Source: Parascedosporium putredinis (taxonomy: Eukaryota > Ascomycota > Sordariomycetes > Microascales > Microascaceae). From it: a DNA stretch of 64,000 nucleotides. Shown here one piece after another: positions 1 to 13,439 of the stretch. The stretch spans positions 1,240,001 to 1,304,000 of the forward strand of contig CASHTG010000017.1 of the NCBI GenBank assembly GCA_949357655.1, read 5' to 3'. Each line of letters begins with the position of its first letter. The first letter of the stretch is position 1. The notes under the pieces are model-generated. The model saw only the letters and a program-made list of their open reading frames with translations. It was not told the DNA's origin and did no database searches. The position numbers and the translations under genes are program-made.

Positions 1-1151
1 GCCCGTGCCTGTGAGTGCCTGCAGCAGACATCTCGGGAGGTTTCATCCAGCCCCAAGCGTTGGCTCGTCTCAGAGGGCAGGCAAGAGAGGAAGAAAAACA
101 ATGGGGGAGAGAGAGGTAGATGGGTCGTGGGAGGGACCAGGTAGCGCGCGGCGGCCGAAGAGGGGTATTGTCCTGCATGCATCTCCCCTTTGATGCTCCG
201 AGTGGCGGCTTTTTTCGATTATCAGGAACTCAATCTGATCAAAGTATTGGCTATCTCAGGTCGTACACTGAGCAATGTCTAAGCCATGGATTAGCCGTTG
301 TCAGCATTTTGGCGTTCTGCACGACCAGCTCAGTCCCGTACAAGTCCGATGCATGAAAGCATCCATGTTGGCAAGCATGCTGCTCGGCTCGGAGAAAACG
401 TTGTTCGAATAACGGGGTACCTGGGGAAAGTCGACGCGATGTAGAAAGCGGAATTTCCTCCAACACGAGATCTGGAGAGGTGCGGGGCACATTCACAAAA
501 GTGTCGATCGGGGTCCGTCAAGAGGATGATGATTGGATATAGATATGGCACTAAAGCGAACGAGTGGTATCGGTTGCTCTGAGCCGCGTTCGCGGGTTGC
601 CATCGCCACCCTAACCCTAACACAACCCTAAAGAGTCCCAAGGGGTGGCCATGAGCTGACTAGTGCGCATGATATCGGACGACAGCAAGCGCGGGGCTGC
701 GATGGCGTCTTGGGTATTAAAGGGCCGGTGGATGGCTTCAGCGAGTTCTGTGATACTCTTTTCTCCTTATCCTGCTTTCTTCCTGGTTCTTCTCAGTCAC
801 CTTCAGTATAGGTTTCCCAGGCCAATATTTGATGAGCCGTTCCCGGCTTGAAGTTACGACGAGACAGAGATTTGGGGAGCTCCATGGTTTTAAGTTGGAT
901 ACTGGATGAGTTTAGTTGTCTAGGCGCGCCTCGGAGGACACTATTTCCAGAGCACCATTTTGATATTCATTCACGGCACCTCGAATGGAAGGATATTGAA
1001 GATTAGTAAGAAGTTGAAAACTATAAGAAACGAAAGGCGAGGTACATTGGTCAAGAACATAAGGGGACATTGATGACAATAGAAAAGAAAAGCTTATACA
1101 GAAGAAAATCCGTCCCCCAAGAAACAACTGCATGAAACCAAACTCCTCGAC
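1..1151. other. Intergenic, no gene seen
   Basis: No open frame here resembles a known protein or shows the GC-rich third positions of the genes in this window. The segment contains a short CCCTAA-type repeat near 609-630 (listed separately). Positions 900-1151 lie just downstream of the OPT transporter stop and probably hold its 3' untranslated region. Confidence 0.6.
609..630. repeat. Short interstitial telomere-like repeat
   Basis: Two perfect adjacent CCCTAA units followed four bases later by a third, CCCTAA-like copy. CCCTAA is the complement of the TTAGGG telomere unit used by most filamentous ascomycetes. The array is too short to be a telomere, and chance is possible. Confidence 0.5.
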
Positions 1152-4100
1152 TTAGTGGAAGTCACCAAGTCTCGGTCCGAAATATTCTTCAGGGTCGGTA
1201 AGCTCCAGAAGAGTGCAGCTACCCTCGCAGCCTTCAAAGGCGCCATCATTACCCCACCAATGGACCTCCTTGCCCCAGATTTGGAGCGCGAAAAAGATAA
1301 CGATACCTGAGATGGCAACGGCGCACGAGAAAGCAGCTGAGGTGACGAAGTTGTACTGTGAGAGGGAAAAACAAAGAGAGTTAGCAACACTCACGCATCT
1401 ACTGGGTACCCGAGCTAGGGAAAGAGAAAGGGAACTCACCTTGGACCAGAAGTCTAGGTACCTCTTCTTGAGGAAGAGCCACGAGAAGGCGGCGACAGGA
1501 ACGGCAGGCCAGATGTAGGCCAGGGTATAAGGAGACCAGCTGAGGGCGCCGTTGAACATGACAACAGGATGGGCGTTACGGATGATGGCGTTCTTAGGCC
1601 ACTTGAGGCTGAGTACGTAGAAGATGGCCACAACAAGGACGCCCGCAGGGAATCCGATGAGAGTGACGGCGTACTGGCCACCGACACCCCAAATCTTCCT
1701 CGGTCCGACCGTGCCCCAGAAGACGGCAGCGGTGAAGAAAGTGTTGACACCCGGGCAGGTAAATCGGAAGGGAGCATCTTCGGTGCAGATATCCTTGATG
1801 TGGACCTGGTACTGGAGAACGGCGATGCTGATAAAAGTCGACACTAGCGTGGGTACCATCTGGGCCCAGAAAGTGAAGCGAGGGGCAATTTTGATGTAGT
1901 GCGCAAGCTTGAGGTCCTGGCTAAAGAGAGAGCGTGAGCCGCCGTGACATAGCCATAAGACTTGAAGAAGCACATGGCGATGGCGTTTCCTTCGACCCAA
2001 ACACCACCGATGAATTCGGCGAGCACGTTCAGGGTAACTTCAATGCCAGTCATGGCCTTGATGATACCAATGGGAACAACAAAGATGAGACAGAGGAAGA
2101 CACCATAGAAAACAACAGCGGGGTTGTGCTAGTCGGGTAGGCGGCAATACCAGCGATACCGAGGCCAAGCGCGATGGCAAGGCAAATCATGTACCACCAT
2201 TCTGGGACCTCCTTATAAGATGCCATAAGACGATTGTGCACATCAAGGGCATTTCGGTCGGCCTGCTCTTGGCTTTGTTCTTGGTTATCTCTCCTCTTGC
2301 TCCTCTTCGTCTTGATGGCGGTCCAGGCATCGCGGAGGCCAAGCATGATCTCGTGTCTATGATAGAGGATACCATAGGTGACAGTTGACGAATAGACGGC
2401 AAAGAAGAACATGTATACAACAGCGTTACCGGCCGAGAGGAAGGGCGGTGAATAAGCCTCGTACTTGGCGCCGTCAAAGATACCGCTCTCATCGATGATG
2501 GAGGCAACCTTGTACCTCTTGCCGAAATGGTCAAAGGTGCGGTTCGAATTGATGGGAAGGTAGGCCGTGTTCCAGGTGTTGGTATAGTAGATGGCGATGA
2601 TGATGAACATGGAAAAGAATGCGCCGAGGAAGACGTTAAACGTCGAGTAAAACGGAACCATGAGGGGGTCAATGACGTAGGTGATGATGTTCCAGTCGAA
2701 AGAGGGGATAGGGTTGAGGCCTAGGCCGGAGTAGCTGCCCGTGATCCGTCCGAGATGGCCGTTTTGGGAGCAATCCACGCCATCCAACTGAAGTAGCTGA
2801 GCGCGGCGAAAAGGTAGTTGGGCAGCCAGAAGTAGAAGAACATCAGAGTGAAGCCCCACAGGAAGAATTTAATGCGCGACATTTTCCATATCGACTTGAG
2901 AGGGCCGAGAACCTGGGCGCTCTCCCGATCGGTGTCATGGAACGCAGAGTTCAAGGCAATGGTCACCAGTGAGGAGGGCCAGACACAGTAGGCTGGGTAG
3001 ACGAGGAATCGGCGGCAAATGCCGGCGAGACCGTAACCGATGAAGTTGGTAGACAAAGCGATGAGTGTCTGATATCCGACGCTGATGGCCCAAGGCTGGT
3101 TGAAATATTGAGGAAGGACCTGGATCCAGACAATGTAGTTGGTGTAAGGTGTACTCTTTGCAACATTGCTCATGATGGTGATGAGCATGTGCTCCTTTTA
3201 TTGAACGGACCGGGGTTAAGGCTGTGGTAAACACCAAACAGGGTGAAACCCACGTCCGGCAATACCCTTTCGAAGAATCGACCGACGGGATACGCCAAAA
3301 GCTGAGGCACGGTCTGGATGACATAGATGCTGGGCAAGCGGACGTCGAAGAAGGAGTTGATAAAGGAGATGCAGCAAGCAAAGAAGATGCCGATGACCCA
3401 AGCGCGGATCGTAGAGGTCGGCATGGCAGGGTCATCGCGGTTATCGACGACGGCGCGCACCTCGGCATAAGGAGAGTTGCTAGTAATGAGAGCGGCCTCA
3501 ATCTTCATCTCTTGGATGAGGCGCTCGTGTTTTTCGGGGTTTTCGAACACATCGTCGTTTCCTGTGAAATCAAATATTTGTGTTGGTAACTTTGTTTAAA
3601 GCCAAATGATAGTAGCGGATGGGGGTGGTGGAACTGACCGATGAATTGTTCGATTCTGTCAATGATCGAAATAGGGAAGTTGGGGTCCCTCGCGTGTTGG
3701 ATATGGACTTGTTTCATCAGCTAGTCAGAAAGGAGGTGTAAGTCAAGATGTCATGCAGTGATCGCGAGGCTAGCGCCCCTGCTTGGTTTCTTTTGTCTCA
3801 ACGAATGATAGAATTGGCTCAGGCCAAAACGAAGAAGGGAGGAAGCCCCGGGGCATTGTAATTTTCTTGGTCAGTACATACGCGTCGGGTATCCTCGAGG
3901 GTGAAGGAAGAGGCGAGAGCTTTCGCCTCGAGAAGGTCGTCCTCGGTGACGTTGAGGACATGACCCTCGTCCTGAGTGGTGTCGGAAATATCATCGGCCA
4001 AGTGGGGATCGAGCTAGAGTCCAGCATAGGTTAGCCATTGACGTGCCGGCACCCAAGCTCGGAGCAGGGATGCAACTCACCGGCCGCTTCTCATTCAGGT

Positions 4101-4167
4101 CCCCAAGCGGCGAGCCCAGCGGAGGGCTCGCCGCCTGAGGGGTGTCGTTGATTTCTTTGGACGCCAT
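1152..4167 (-). CDS. OPT-family oligopeptide transporter (frame broken in four places)
   Basis: A proton-coupled small-peptide transporter of the OPT superfamily (Isp4/Opt type), a polytopic plasma-membrane protein. Proposed exons on the minus strand are 4167-4081, 4013-3882, 3720-3639, 3561-1440 and 1355-1152, with introns of 67, 161, 77 and 84 nt carrying GT..AG ends. The start is the ATG at 4167. The N-terminus is hydrophilic, then come many hydrophobic segments. OPT hallmarks include NPGPFN near 3200, the GLGLNP stretch near 2720, VPIGIIKAMTG near 2060 and CPGVNTFFTAAVFWGTVGP near 1700. The reading frame shifts at 3196-3199, 2762-2765, 2120-2123 and 1923-1925. Each shift is cured by one extra base in a run of A, C or T on the coding strand. 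The corrected length would be 876 residues, typical for the family. As written, the protein is truncated in the middle of the membrane domain. Family assignment is secure; whether the breaks are real is not. Confidence 0.93.
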
Positions 4168-4842
4168 GGCGTTCCTCAAACGCGAAGTCAAGGATGACGT
4201 ATACGAGAAAGATCTCGAGTGATAATAGAAAGAATAGAGGTGGCGCTAGACTTTACATGGGCGTGTCTGACATTGCTCACGGGGCGAGTGAACAATGGGT
4301 ATAGCTGCAAGGGAGAGTGGAGGAACTGGGAGAGCTCGAGGGATAACCGGTAATAAGGAAAGACGGGGCCACGGGCGGGATTATGAATAAACGCAAGAAC
4401 AGGCGAGGGCGCAATTGTGTAGGAGCTCTATAAAAGGGATTCCTCGCTAGACATATAAACCCCAGGGAAGAGGAGGAAGGGGGGAGACAACGACTTTGAG
4501 GATCATCGGGTGCTCGAGGTCCCGGAAATGTGGGAAAAGATAACGGAAGCAATATGTCGAGATACTTAATGACAGGTGAAAAGGGCCGGTCTCACTCTCC
4601 GCTTGTAGAAGGTGCATTGTACCATTCGGCGATTGCATCACTTTGATCGTTTTGCCCGCATCCGACTTGTAGATTGGGGCATACAGAGTCATACCTTCTT
4701 GTTCCCTCGTCTCCATTCCGCTCTCTTCTTTCCTATTTCGCACTCTCCTCCTAACTCCAACGCTCTGTTTTCCCACACCCCCTTCACCCCGGACCTTTGC
4801 TGCTTCTTCATTTTTCTTCTTCTTCCTTTCCTCCTGCTCTTG

Positions 4843-4847
<5 letters not shown>

Positions 4848-4882
<35 letters not shown>
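4848..4882. repeat. (CT)n microsatellite
   Basis: About 17 uninterrupted CT units following a longer pyrimidine-rich stretch that starts near 4690. Confidence 0.95.
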
Positions 4883-4885
<3 letters not shown>

Positions 4886-6582
4886 CATTTTCTCCCTCGT
4901 TTTAGGTTGGGGTGCAACGTGTGCTCTTTGCCCGTATTCAGGATCAGTAGATGGCCACAACGTCCAACGGATCCTACTGTGCGAGTCCCCCTCTCTTCCC
5001 CTAGCCCCGGATCTCGATCTAAGCCTAAGGTATACCGCGGAAAAAGATCCGGCGAGGTCATTTCGGGGTGGATGTAGGATTGATGGAAGAGGGGACAAAC
5101 TCTCGGGATAGAGAGGGGTGAATTCTGAGAAGGGAAGGTTTGGCTAAGGCACCTTCCTGAGCAATATAGGCGTGTTGAAACATTAGGAGGGGGAATTCAG
5201 GTTCAAGTCGCATTGGCAACCCGAAGAATAAAGCATGTGCATTCCATGTTGTGTCGTGTGAGGTATAGGGGACCTTGTCATTTGCAAAGGTCTGGCGCCG
5301 AGATCAGATGTAGCACTAGGTCCGGTACTATTGTTTCCATGTCGAGACGTGGGAAAAAGGGAGGGGTGGGAGGTGTTCAAGACCAAGGGTCAGGGCTCTG
5401 GGGTAGTGCACCCTCGATCCCGCATCGTCAACTCCGACATGCATGTGGGACAGACAGTAGAATACGGTGGAGAAAGAACTTTGCTGGCGTGACGGGAACG
5501 AGAGAGGGGACTCAAATCAATGCGAGTCCATGCCCAGGGCCGCGAAGGTTACTTGCTTGGGGAAATGGCGCGGGACCATTGGTTTTTCTTCTCTCTTTCT
5601 TTTCTCCCCCTTTCCTTTCCGAGACAACAGGGACGATGAAGGCTACGATATCAACTAAACAAAACCTCTAGATTTCGAGGTCGCTAGCCTTATCATCCCC
5701 TTGGCGTCCCCATGGAAATAATCAAGGGGTTCTTCGGCCGCACGAAGCAGAACCGTGCCGCTCAGGTGCCGGGACGGTACACCCTTGGGGGCACATGTCC
5801 CCAAGCTTCTTACGTTTCGAGAAAGCAAAGAGCCGATTCGCCTGGGGGCATGGGCTTGATAAGGCGAGCACGCATCTGGAAAGTTTCTAGCGGGCGACTG
5901 ATTCGCTGGAGGATGGCGGGAGCGATGCGCTAGTGAAGTGGCCGTCAAATGCCATTTCTCAATTGCACGCTTGGCTGGCCGGACTTTAGGGAGGGGGAAG
6001 AGACGGAGAGTTCAGCCGGCACTAAAAACGCTCTTTGAGCCGGCAGATGTTCTTTGACACCCCTGGACCAGCAGATCAAAAGGAAGAAATCGCAACTCCT
6101 TGCAGACAGCCACAATCTCTGGCTGGCTGGCCAAGGTGGCCAGAACATGGAGGGCCGGTTGGGTAAATTAATTTGGGGACTGCGAATTGGCTGGGCCATT
6201 GGTCGATCTGCCCTAAGCAAGGCCGTTTGTGTTTGAGCTAAAATGGAAGCTCCAAACATCCTTTCCACAACCCCTCCCGCCCACCTCTTGGCTATCAAGA
6301 TGCCAGAGTTGGTCATTACTTGGCGTTGATTGGATCATGGATCAAGGTTCTCCCTCCATGAGACAGGAGTGTTCTGAGAAGGGGAGGGAGAGGGAAAAGA
6401 GAGGGAGAGTGGGGGACAGGAACTTGGCTTCGGGCATTGACGATCGATAGGTACACGGTGGATTGGCGCACAAAAGATGCGATCCTACAGTCTTGAAACC
6501 GCTCAGCATTGTGCTGATAGAGAATCATCGCGGCTGGCTCGTCCGGTGTTGGCACGCGGTGGATGGGCGAGAGCCCCCGATG

Positions 6583-6610
6583 GCGATCACGTCTGGGCGA
6601 TCACGTCTGG
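6583..6610. repeat. 14-bp tandem duplication
   Basis: Two perfect adjacent copies of GCGATCACGTCTGG. Confidence 0.9.
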
Positions 6611-7194
6611 ATTATGCTCCACCGACGAGCCTAAGTTGTCGAGATCATGTTCGGGGTGCATCGAATCAAATCACTTGATACCATCACATTTTGGCTCGGT
6701 CAAGTTGCCCCAAAGATGATGGAATTGAATGACCCAACGCGAACTCTGACATGCTATGGGGGCGAAGAGTGAGGAACAAACCCCCATCTAGAGCATGCAC
6801 CGTCCGTACCGGTACGGGCTTACTATCTTAGCCGCCCAGCCTAGTAATCTCGGGGTATATCTAAGTGCAGGTGCTTTAGATGAAGGATCCCCAGCTGAGG
6901 CGCGCGCGGTGCGTATCCTGCAGCCAAAAGGTCAAAATCACAAAAAGATGGACAAGTTCCGCGTCGTCAGCGCTGCCCCCCATTCAATCGAACCCGCCGA
7001 GCTGTGGCGTTTTGTGGCAGAAGTTCCCCGTTTCAACCGCGAGGAGCAAGGGTAACAAGCGATCGCGGCGGAAGTGGAGGGCGACTATACTAAATAAAGA
7101 AAGTAGCTTTCGCCCTTGACTTATCCTTTTGGCTGAAGGAAGAGACTTTTGGGACTGGTTAGATACCACCATGGCCCATTCTTGCTCGTGCGAG

Positions 7195-7233
7195 TGTCCC
7201 TTTGATCTGTCCCTTTGATCTGTCCCTTTGATC
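7195..7233. repeat. 13-bp tandem repeat, three copies
   Basis: Three perfect adjacent copies of TGTCCCTTTGATC. Confidence 0.95.
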
Positions 7234-10037
7234 TCGGGAGGTGTAGAGACGAGAAGGGGGTGGTTAGTTATCAGATGATGCAAGGTCCTTCTGTTTGCTG
7301 CTTCCAATGGTCCCTCTGTCGCCATGGACCCAATTGTCGTGTGCACATGTAGTCCGAAAAAGAGTGAGCGGACTGTGACCCGGAATCCCCAGGATGGAGT
7401 GCATCGCCGGTTTGATCACAACAATTGGCGAGCCCTTGGGTGGCGAGCGCCAAGTTGGCCAAGCCAGATCAATCGTTCGTATAATACTTCTACTTGTGGC
7501 ATCGAACGGATTAAACGCGGGGGCCAACGGGGCCCGGGGCAAACACTTCAGGATGGTAAGGGCTTTTTGATCCTTCCCGCCAAAAGTCCATAGGCGCTTT
7601 CTCGCGGGCGATAGGCCATCCAAAAGGACATGAGTGAGAGGGGCTCTTGTCCCAAATTGTGCGATGACCGACGGGATTGTCGGGTCATGCTCCTGCCCGG
7701 TCCAATCGTCTCCCACACCATCCTCCCCCAGAATCTCGATTGCCCGAGGGGGCGTCCTCCACATTTTTTTGCAAAAGGATATCAAACTACCACCTGAATT
7801 TACATCACCAATGCGGTGATTGTGTTTCGGTTCGTCATTGGACGCTGGAGTGACACAGCAAATGCCTTTTTTGTTTTTTTTTCCGTTCATCTACGGCACC
7901 CGCTTCTTTTCAACGGGGCCAGCAATGGTCGCGAGCTGCCACACTGGCGCTGATGTCCTCGCTCCGAGCATCTATTGCGTGATCCGCCTAGCAATTAACC
8001 CGAAGGCGATTTGGTGGCAAGTGCTCGACAGCAGAGGGCGGTAATTTATTTTCCGTGGAGCGGCCCGGGAGTTTCGCCCAGCCATCGCCAAAACGCCGAG
8101 GTCGATTGAATCGGTGTTGGGGGGCCGCTCTCTAAACTAAAGTCCGTCCCCTCCCTTTTTGTCTTATCGTGGCAGCTATTAACGACAGGGCCAAGACGGT
8201 GCAGCCACCTAAAGGCCACATGATGCGACGCCGTCAACAAAGGAAAAAGGAACTTAGTTTGGATGCTACGGACGACGATGCTTTTTTCCGTCCAGGTAGG
8301 CCCAGGGGATGAACAGGCGGCCTATCGTCACTGTCTTCTCGATCTAGTTGCAGCCAAAACAATCAGTATTTGCACCTTGGCACGAGGCCCTGGCCGGTGT
8401 GTTGGAAGCCAAGACGGCTCTCGTGCTGTGTGTGTGTGTATTCCCTCCTCCACGGCCACCGTCAATTTGGCATGAAGCCACCCAACGACAGGGCCGCTTC
8501 CCGTCCCTTCAAGTGAAGGGAGGTGGAGTCGGCACGGTCAAGCCAAACCTCTTCTGGCAGGTAGCACTGAAGCCACCAACAAAGGAGGGCACGAAATCGA
8601 GCCACTCAGAGAAGTCCTGCCTGCCCGAAATAGCAATGTAGGGAAGCGATAGTGGAAAAACGAGCTAGAATCGGTGCATGACTTTAGCGTCGATGGTGAA
8701 CGGGCTGCTGGAGATGCATTTGAGCTGCGATGATGTAACGTCAACCGAGAGGATATCGCCCTCCACTACACCTTCCGTCTTTGGGGAGCTGGACTTTTGG
8801 CAGCGACAGCCACAAAGTTCCTCTTGGCCTTCCCAAACAGAGCCAACAGATCGGCTCCACCCTCTTTTACCTCGGCGGCCCTCCTCTCCGCGCCGACGCC
8901 ACCTCGGCCGAGTCCCTACCAACTGCTTTCTCGACATCCGACGCCCAACTGCGACCCGGATATCACCCAACGACTTGTCTCTCGGGACGTTGGAAGACGA
9001 ACAGTTCACTGGGGGATGAGATAGTTTGGCCAATAGAGGGATGGGGACAGACTACACGGGGCGTGTTTGTTGGGGCTATCGTGAGCTCCAGGATCTAGAG
9101 TCTAGGCTGGATGGCCCGGTTTGAGAAAGTAATAGGGGCCGGCGCATAGATTTATTGTGACTAGCAATTGTTTAAAGCCCGCTTAGGGATTGGATTTAAG
9201 GTCGCCAAGCCTGAGGGGAAATGTTAAAAACGACTGCATGGCCCATGGCGCAGACAAGCGCGAGGTTCACGCCCAGTCTTTCGTCTAGTAGATCAACTGC
9301 CTCCCGGGATCCTGGACGCTGTAGCCTTTGGCATCCTTTGGCATCCAGCTTGACAGGAACCCCCGATCATGTCCTGATTGGGATGGGTGACGGCGCGAGA
9401 GTGTGGAGAGACAATATGCGCTGACGGGCCAATGTGCTACCTCCAGGGTCTCGGGTCACCCACAGCTCGCTCCTGGACAAAAGTTCCACCGGAAGCAGGA
9501 CCTCGCAGAGCGTCCAGCAAAGAGTCCTTTAGGAGGCCACACAGAATACGAATGGAACAGATGCCGTGTTCCGCAGAATCCCAGGCTACGTCCCCCCACC
9601 TTCAAGCCCTATCTTCCCCTATCTGAGAAGGAAAATCCCGCTTCAGAGATCGACCTGTATCGCATGCCGGTATCCATACTACCACAGGCCACGCATCGCC
9701 TCGTGTTACCGAAACCCAAGGGTTCTTTTTGCTAGCATCCTTCCCCGAGCTGATGTGAGGATCCTACGAGAGTAAAGCGACCAAGGACGGCCAGTCCTAC
9801 AATATGTAGAACTACATCCTGCACACGCTTCCCTGATTCCATTCCTCCAAGAAGCGAGGAGATATCCGCGGCAGCACGCCATGCTGCGTGAGTCTTTTGG
9901 AATTATTTTCCACGTGTGACGTTCGCTTTAGAGTTGGTTATCCCGTGCTTGGATTGATGTGGAGCCGTGGCGGGTTCTTCCGTCGCTAAACTCTGCCTCC
10001 GATTTCACATCCAAGACATGAAAGCCAAGTCCCTTTC

Positions 10038-10040
<3 letters not shown>

Positions 10041-10077
<37 letters not shown>
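10041..10077. repeat. (AG)n microsatellite
   Basis: About 18 uninterrupted AG units. Confidence 0.95.
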
Positions 10078-10081
<4 letters not shown>

Positions 10082-13000
10082 AGGGTAATTCCTGTTGTCT
10101 TCCACGTGGCTAGCCATGGACGCCATGGACGCCGGTAGGTCAGAGAGGGTGTTCGCAAACGGCTGTCTCTTCCTCTAGAAGTTTGTCAACCTAACAGGTG
10201 TGAGCTCGCAATAGCGCTACCAAGCCACTGTCTGAAGCTACGAGTACGAGGTCGTTTAAGAGAGACAAGCACACCTGGTGAAAATGAACTTCATTATCAG
10301 TGGGAGCACCGCTGCCATAATGCATGGGAATTGACCGTGGCGTCTCGTTCTCAAAGATCTATCACAGCCTGGCACCGATTTCGAAGCAGTCCTATGCCCA
10401 TCTGAGGGGCTACCAAGTGGTTGGCCTACTGATAAGGATATGCTCTGTGGAAGGTGTGAAGGATCCAAGCGATGGCAGCGATCCCAAGCGTCAGTGACAC
10501 TATCGTGTAAGTCGGCCATGAAGCAGTTCCATCTTATATTCTATTTCTTCTTGTGGACAGGTGCCGAGGATTGTTGCCGTTGGGACTGGTGTCGAGTGCA
10601 TAACCGCAATGATCCATATTTGGGATCAACGCTCAGTCCGTCCTTGTTCTACCGATGTCAAGGATGACGATGCAATCTCCAGTGCCCATTTCAATAGCCT
10701 ATCCTTGCGATGAAAGGAACCATACCCACGGGCCTTGGAGTACCAGTCCTAGGATTAACTCAGGAGTCGCCCCTTTCGTAGTCAAAATTTCAAGAATCGT
10801 AGCGAGGCTGCGGTTGAGCGTGGCGCCTCGCCCTGGGGACTAGAGTTCGAAGTCTCCTTCGTCTAGCATTCGATTAGCTGACAGTAGCATAGGTAAGAGA
10901 AGAGAATTTCCAACTGACAGATGAAGACGTCTGGCTCTAAACCAGGACCATTCAGCTCGAGACCTTGAACATGGACACCGTCCGACATGAGGGATTTCAT
11001 GTATTTCAGGCCGTCTGGTTGGGAAATCGAACACCCTGGAGCTGTGCTATATACCCCTAGTGAGAGTGAAACTTGGAGATTGGGCTTCGAGGGATGCGAA
11101 AATGGTATTGCCAGTAGTAGCGCCCTCAAGACCTATCCCCGGCAGGGGTTCAAGCGGAAAGAAGAAGGCGGCAGCTTCGCCGTCGAGCTAACGGATATAT
11201 CGGACCCTTCACTTCAGAACAAGAAGAAAGGATGAAGACAGAATCCATCGAAACCCGAACTAAAGGCCTATGGACCCTCAGCCAGCATAAATCAGAATCC
11301 CTGGTCCTTGTGCTGATATAAAAGCTCTGGAGCGATGATCGTACTAAAAGGTCCACCAAGCATAAGAAGATCGGGTGGCCTTTCGGTGTCATGTGCTCGC
11401 CGTGTCCACGGTTCGCGGCAGCCGTACCTCCTCTGTGGCAAGTGTCCTCCGGGGCGCTGTACACCGCGGGATGTAGCTAGGACAGCAGTCAACATTATCA
11501 TGGTGGAGTACAGGAAGACAAAGGACCAAGGTCGGTGACAGTAGACCCTGGTCTGGGCATCATAGAGCCGCCATTTGCGGGTCTACTAAGCTTCCTCTAC
11601 TGCTCTTAGGGGAAGGACCAAACACGAGATAGGAAGAACAGCTAGCAGCTTCAACGATTTGTCGACAGCGGTGCGCCTTGCTGCCCCATACCTTGGTCTC
11701 TGCAAATCTTTCATGGTTCGTTCTCGCCATGCTTTCGTTTAGGAGGCAAGGACTCTTGAACTCTCAATTCCCAAAGTTTCCACGGATAACAAAGGCACTC
11801 ACGGGAGAGGTTCCCTCGCTAATCCGGTGCTCAGATCTCATACAGGGGGATCATAGCCACCCCGCAAATATGAGGGAAGATGGGGCGACGGTGATGCGCT
11901 CTCCTCTAGCTCTCATCAAACTATAGGCCCAGGGGGCCAGCTAACCTGCAAATCAAATAAGGCCATCCCGGGTGCTCGAGCTGCGATGGGCCGCCCCAAA
12001 GGCGATGGGCCAAGGAAGGGGGGGGGACCGCGTGGCTCGAGCTGGGAAACCATACGGTTAGAGGGCGAGATAGGATGCCGCGGGTCCGTTTGGGTGAGGA
12101 TGAAATCTGGACAGCGCATCCCGCGAGAGCAGAGGGCAGCTGGGTCCGTTTTCTCAACCAAGTTTCAGCCATCACGAGGATGATGAGAGGAAGGCGGTGC
12201 ATCAACAGAAGCAATTATGGGCCAAAGGGCTCAGAGCTCAGATCGGATGGCCAAAAATAGGACTGCTCCGTAACCCCCTTTGCCCCCTTCGATCCACATT
12301 CTTTGGGGGACCAAAGAATCCAAGGCGAGGAGGTAGGGGCTCGTCCAGACATTTGCGCCTTTGCCCTTGCACGCGCGTGACGTTGTTCTACAGGGGCTGG
12401 AGGAGCTCGAGGTCATGAGCAGCGGAGGCAGGGCAGACGGACTGCTAGACAGAGAGCGAGGACACAAGGAGAAGAAAAAAACAGGCGAGGGAGACGGGGC
12501 AACGGTCAAAGAGAGACGGGATGCTCTGTAGCAGAGCGGCGGCATATGCGCGGTTTGTGGCAGACTGGTGGAGTCGGTCGGCGATCTTGGGGCACGGGGC
12601 GGGCCAGAATTGGGAGAGAGACAAGGAGTGGGCGTCGAGCCGAGTTGGCGTGGCCAGGGAGGTAGAGCCGAGCGTTGGTTTCGGCTTGCCCTGCCTTGGA
12701 CCGGCTCAAGGCGTTCAATGTTGCGTCGACCAGCGAGAAACGAAAGCCCCCGATGAATAGATTGAGCAATCGCCAGCCTCGACCGTAACTTCTAAAAGAA
12801 AAAGGCAAGACAAGACAAAGATTCAATCAATCACAATCGTTTTGTTCTTCCTTGATGGGTTATTTTGCCTATTTTGCCCTACATGATTGTAGAAGCAGTT
12901 TTCTATCGTGGGCACAGTCGGCCAAAGCGAGGGCAGGCTAGGCTAGGCATGAACTGAAGCTCTTAGCGGGCAGGATCGGCGGGGCTGTCAAGAGGAGTTT

Positions 13001-13240
13001 TGGTGGGCATGATCATGACAGCGAACTTCGTCTCATGTCAGGGCGATCGCACCGATCCAGCATCATGCCTCCGACCCAGGTTTCGGAGAAAGCGAAAGGA
13101 CGAAAAAGAGAGGGCAGAGAGGAACCTGCACGGATCAATTCTTTCCTTCACTGCTCCCCTGATCACCACGTCGCAAAACCTCGCCAGACGAAATGTCGCT
13201 CATATTATTAAATGGAGCTTGTTAAGTTGGAGAGGGTGAT

Positions 13241-13248
13241 TATATATT
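13241..13248 (+). promoter_or_regulatory. Candidate TATA box of the secreted-protein gene
   Basis: TATATATT lies 199 bases before the ATG at 13440. It is followed by a pyrimidine-rich leader from about 13270, the usual layout of a strongly expressed fungal gene. Inferred from position only. Confidence 0.45.
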
Positions 13249-13439
13249 CGCGAGGCCTCGACATTGGATGGTGATATTTTTCCTCCTTCGATCTTCATCC
13301 CATTCTTCAACTTCCAAGTTCTGTGAACTCTTTTTTCAACTTTTCAACTATACTTTAATTTTTCGAAAGCCGGGCTTTCTTTTTCGATTCTCAATCCTTT
13401 TCAAACAAAGAAAAAACCAACCCACCCACAATATCCAAG

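Larger units (their letters stand above)
4168..13439. other. Large gene-free block
   Basis: Over 9 kb with only short open frames on both strands, none with recognisable protein features, consistent codon bias or flanking splice sites. It holds a CT microsatellite (4848-4882), a GA microsatellite (10041-10077), two short tandem repeats (6583-6610 and 7195-7233) and the promoter of the secreted-protein gene at its right end. No transposon terminal repeats, reverse transcriptase or transposase fragments were seen. Confidence 0.55.

Noticed and set aside
2087..2150. Very short intron in the OPT gene to explain the frame change
   Set aside because: The only GT..AG pairs that fit are about 22-31 bases, too short for fungal splicing, or would delete a conserved membrane helix. 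A missing base fits better.
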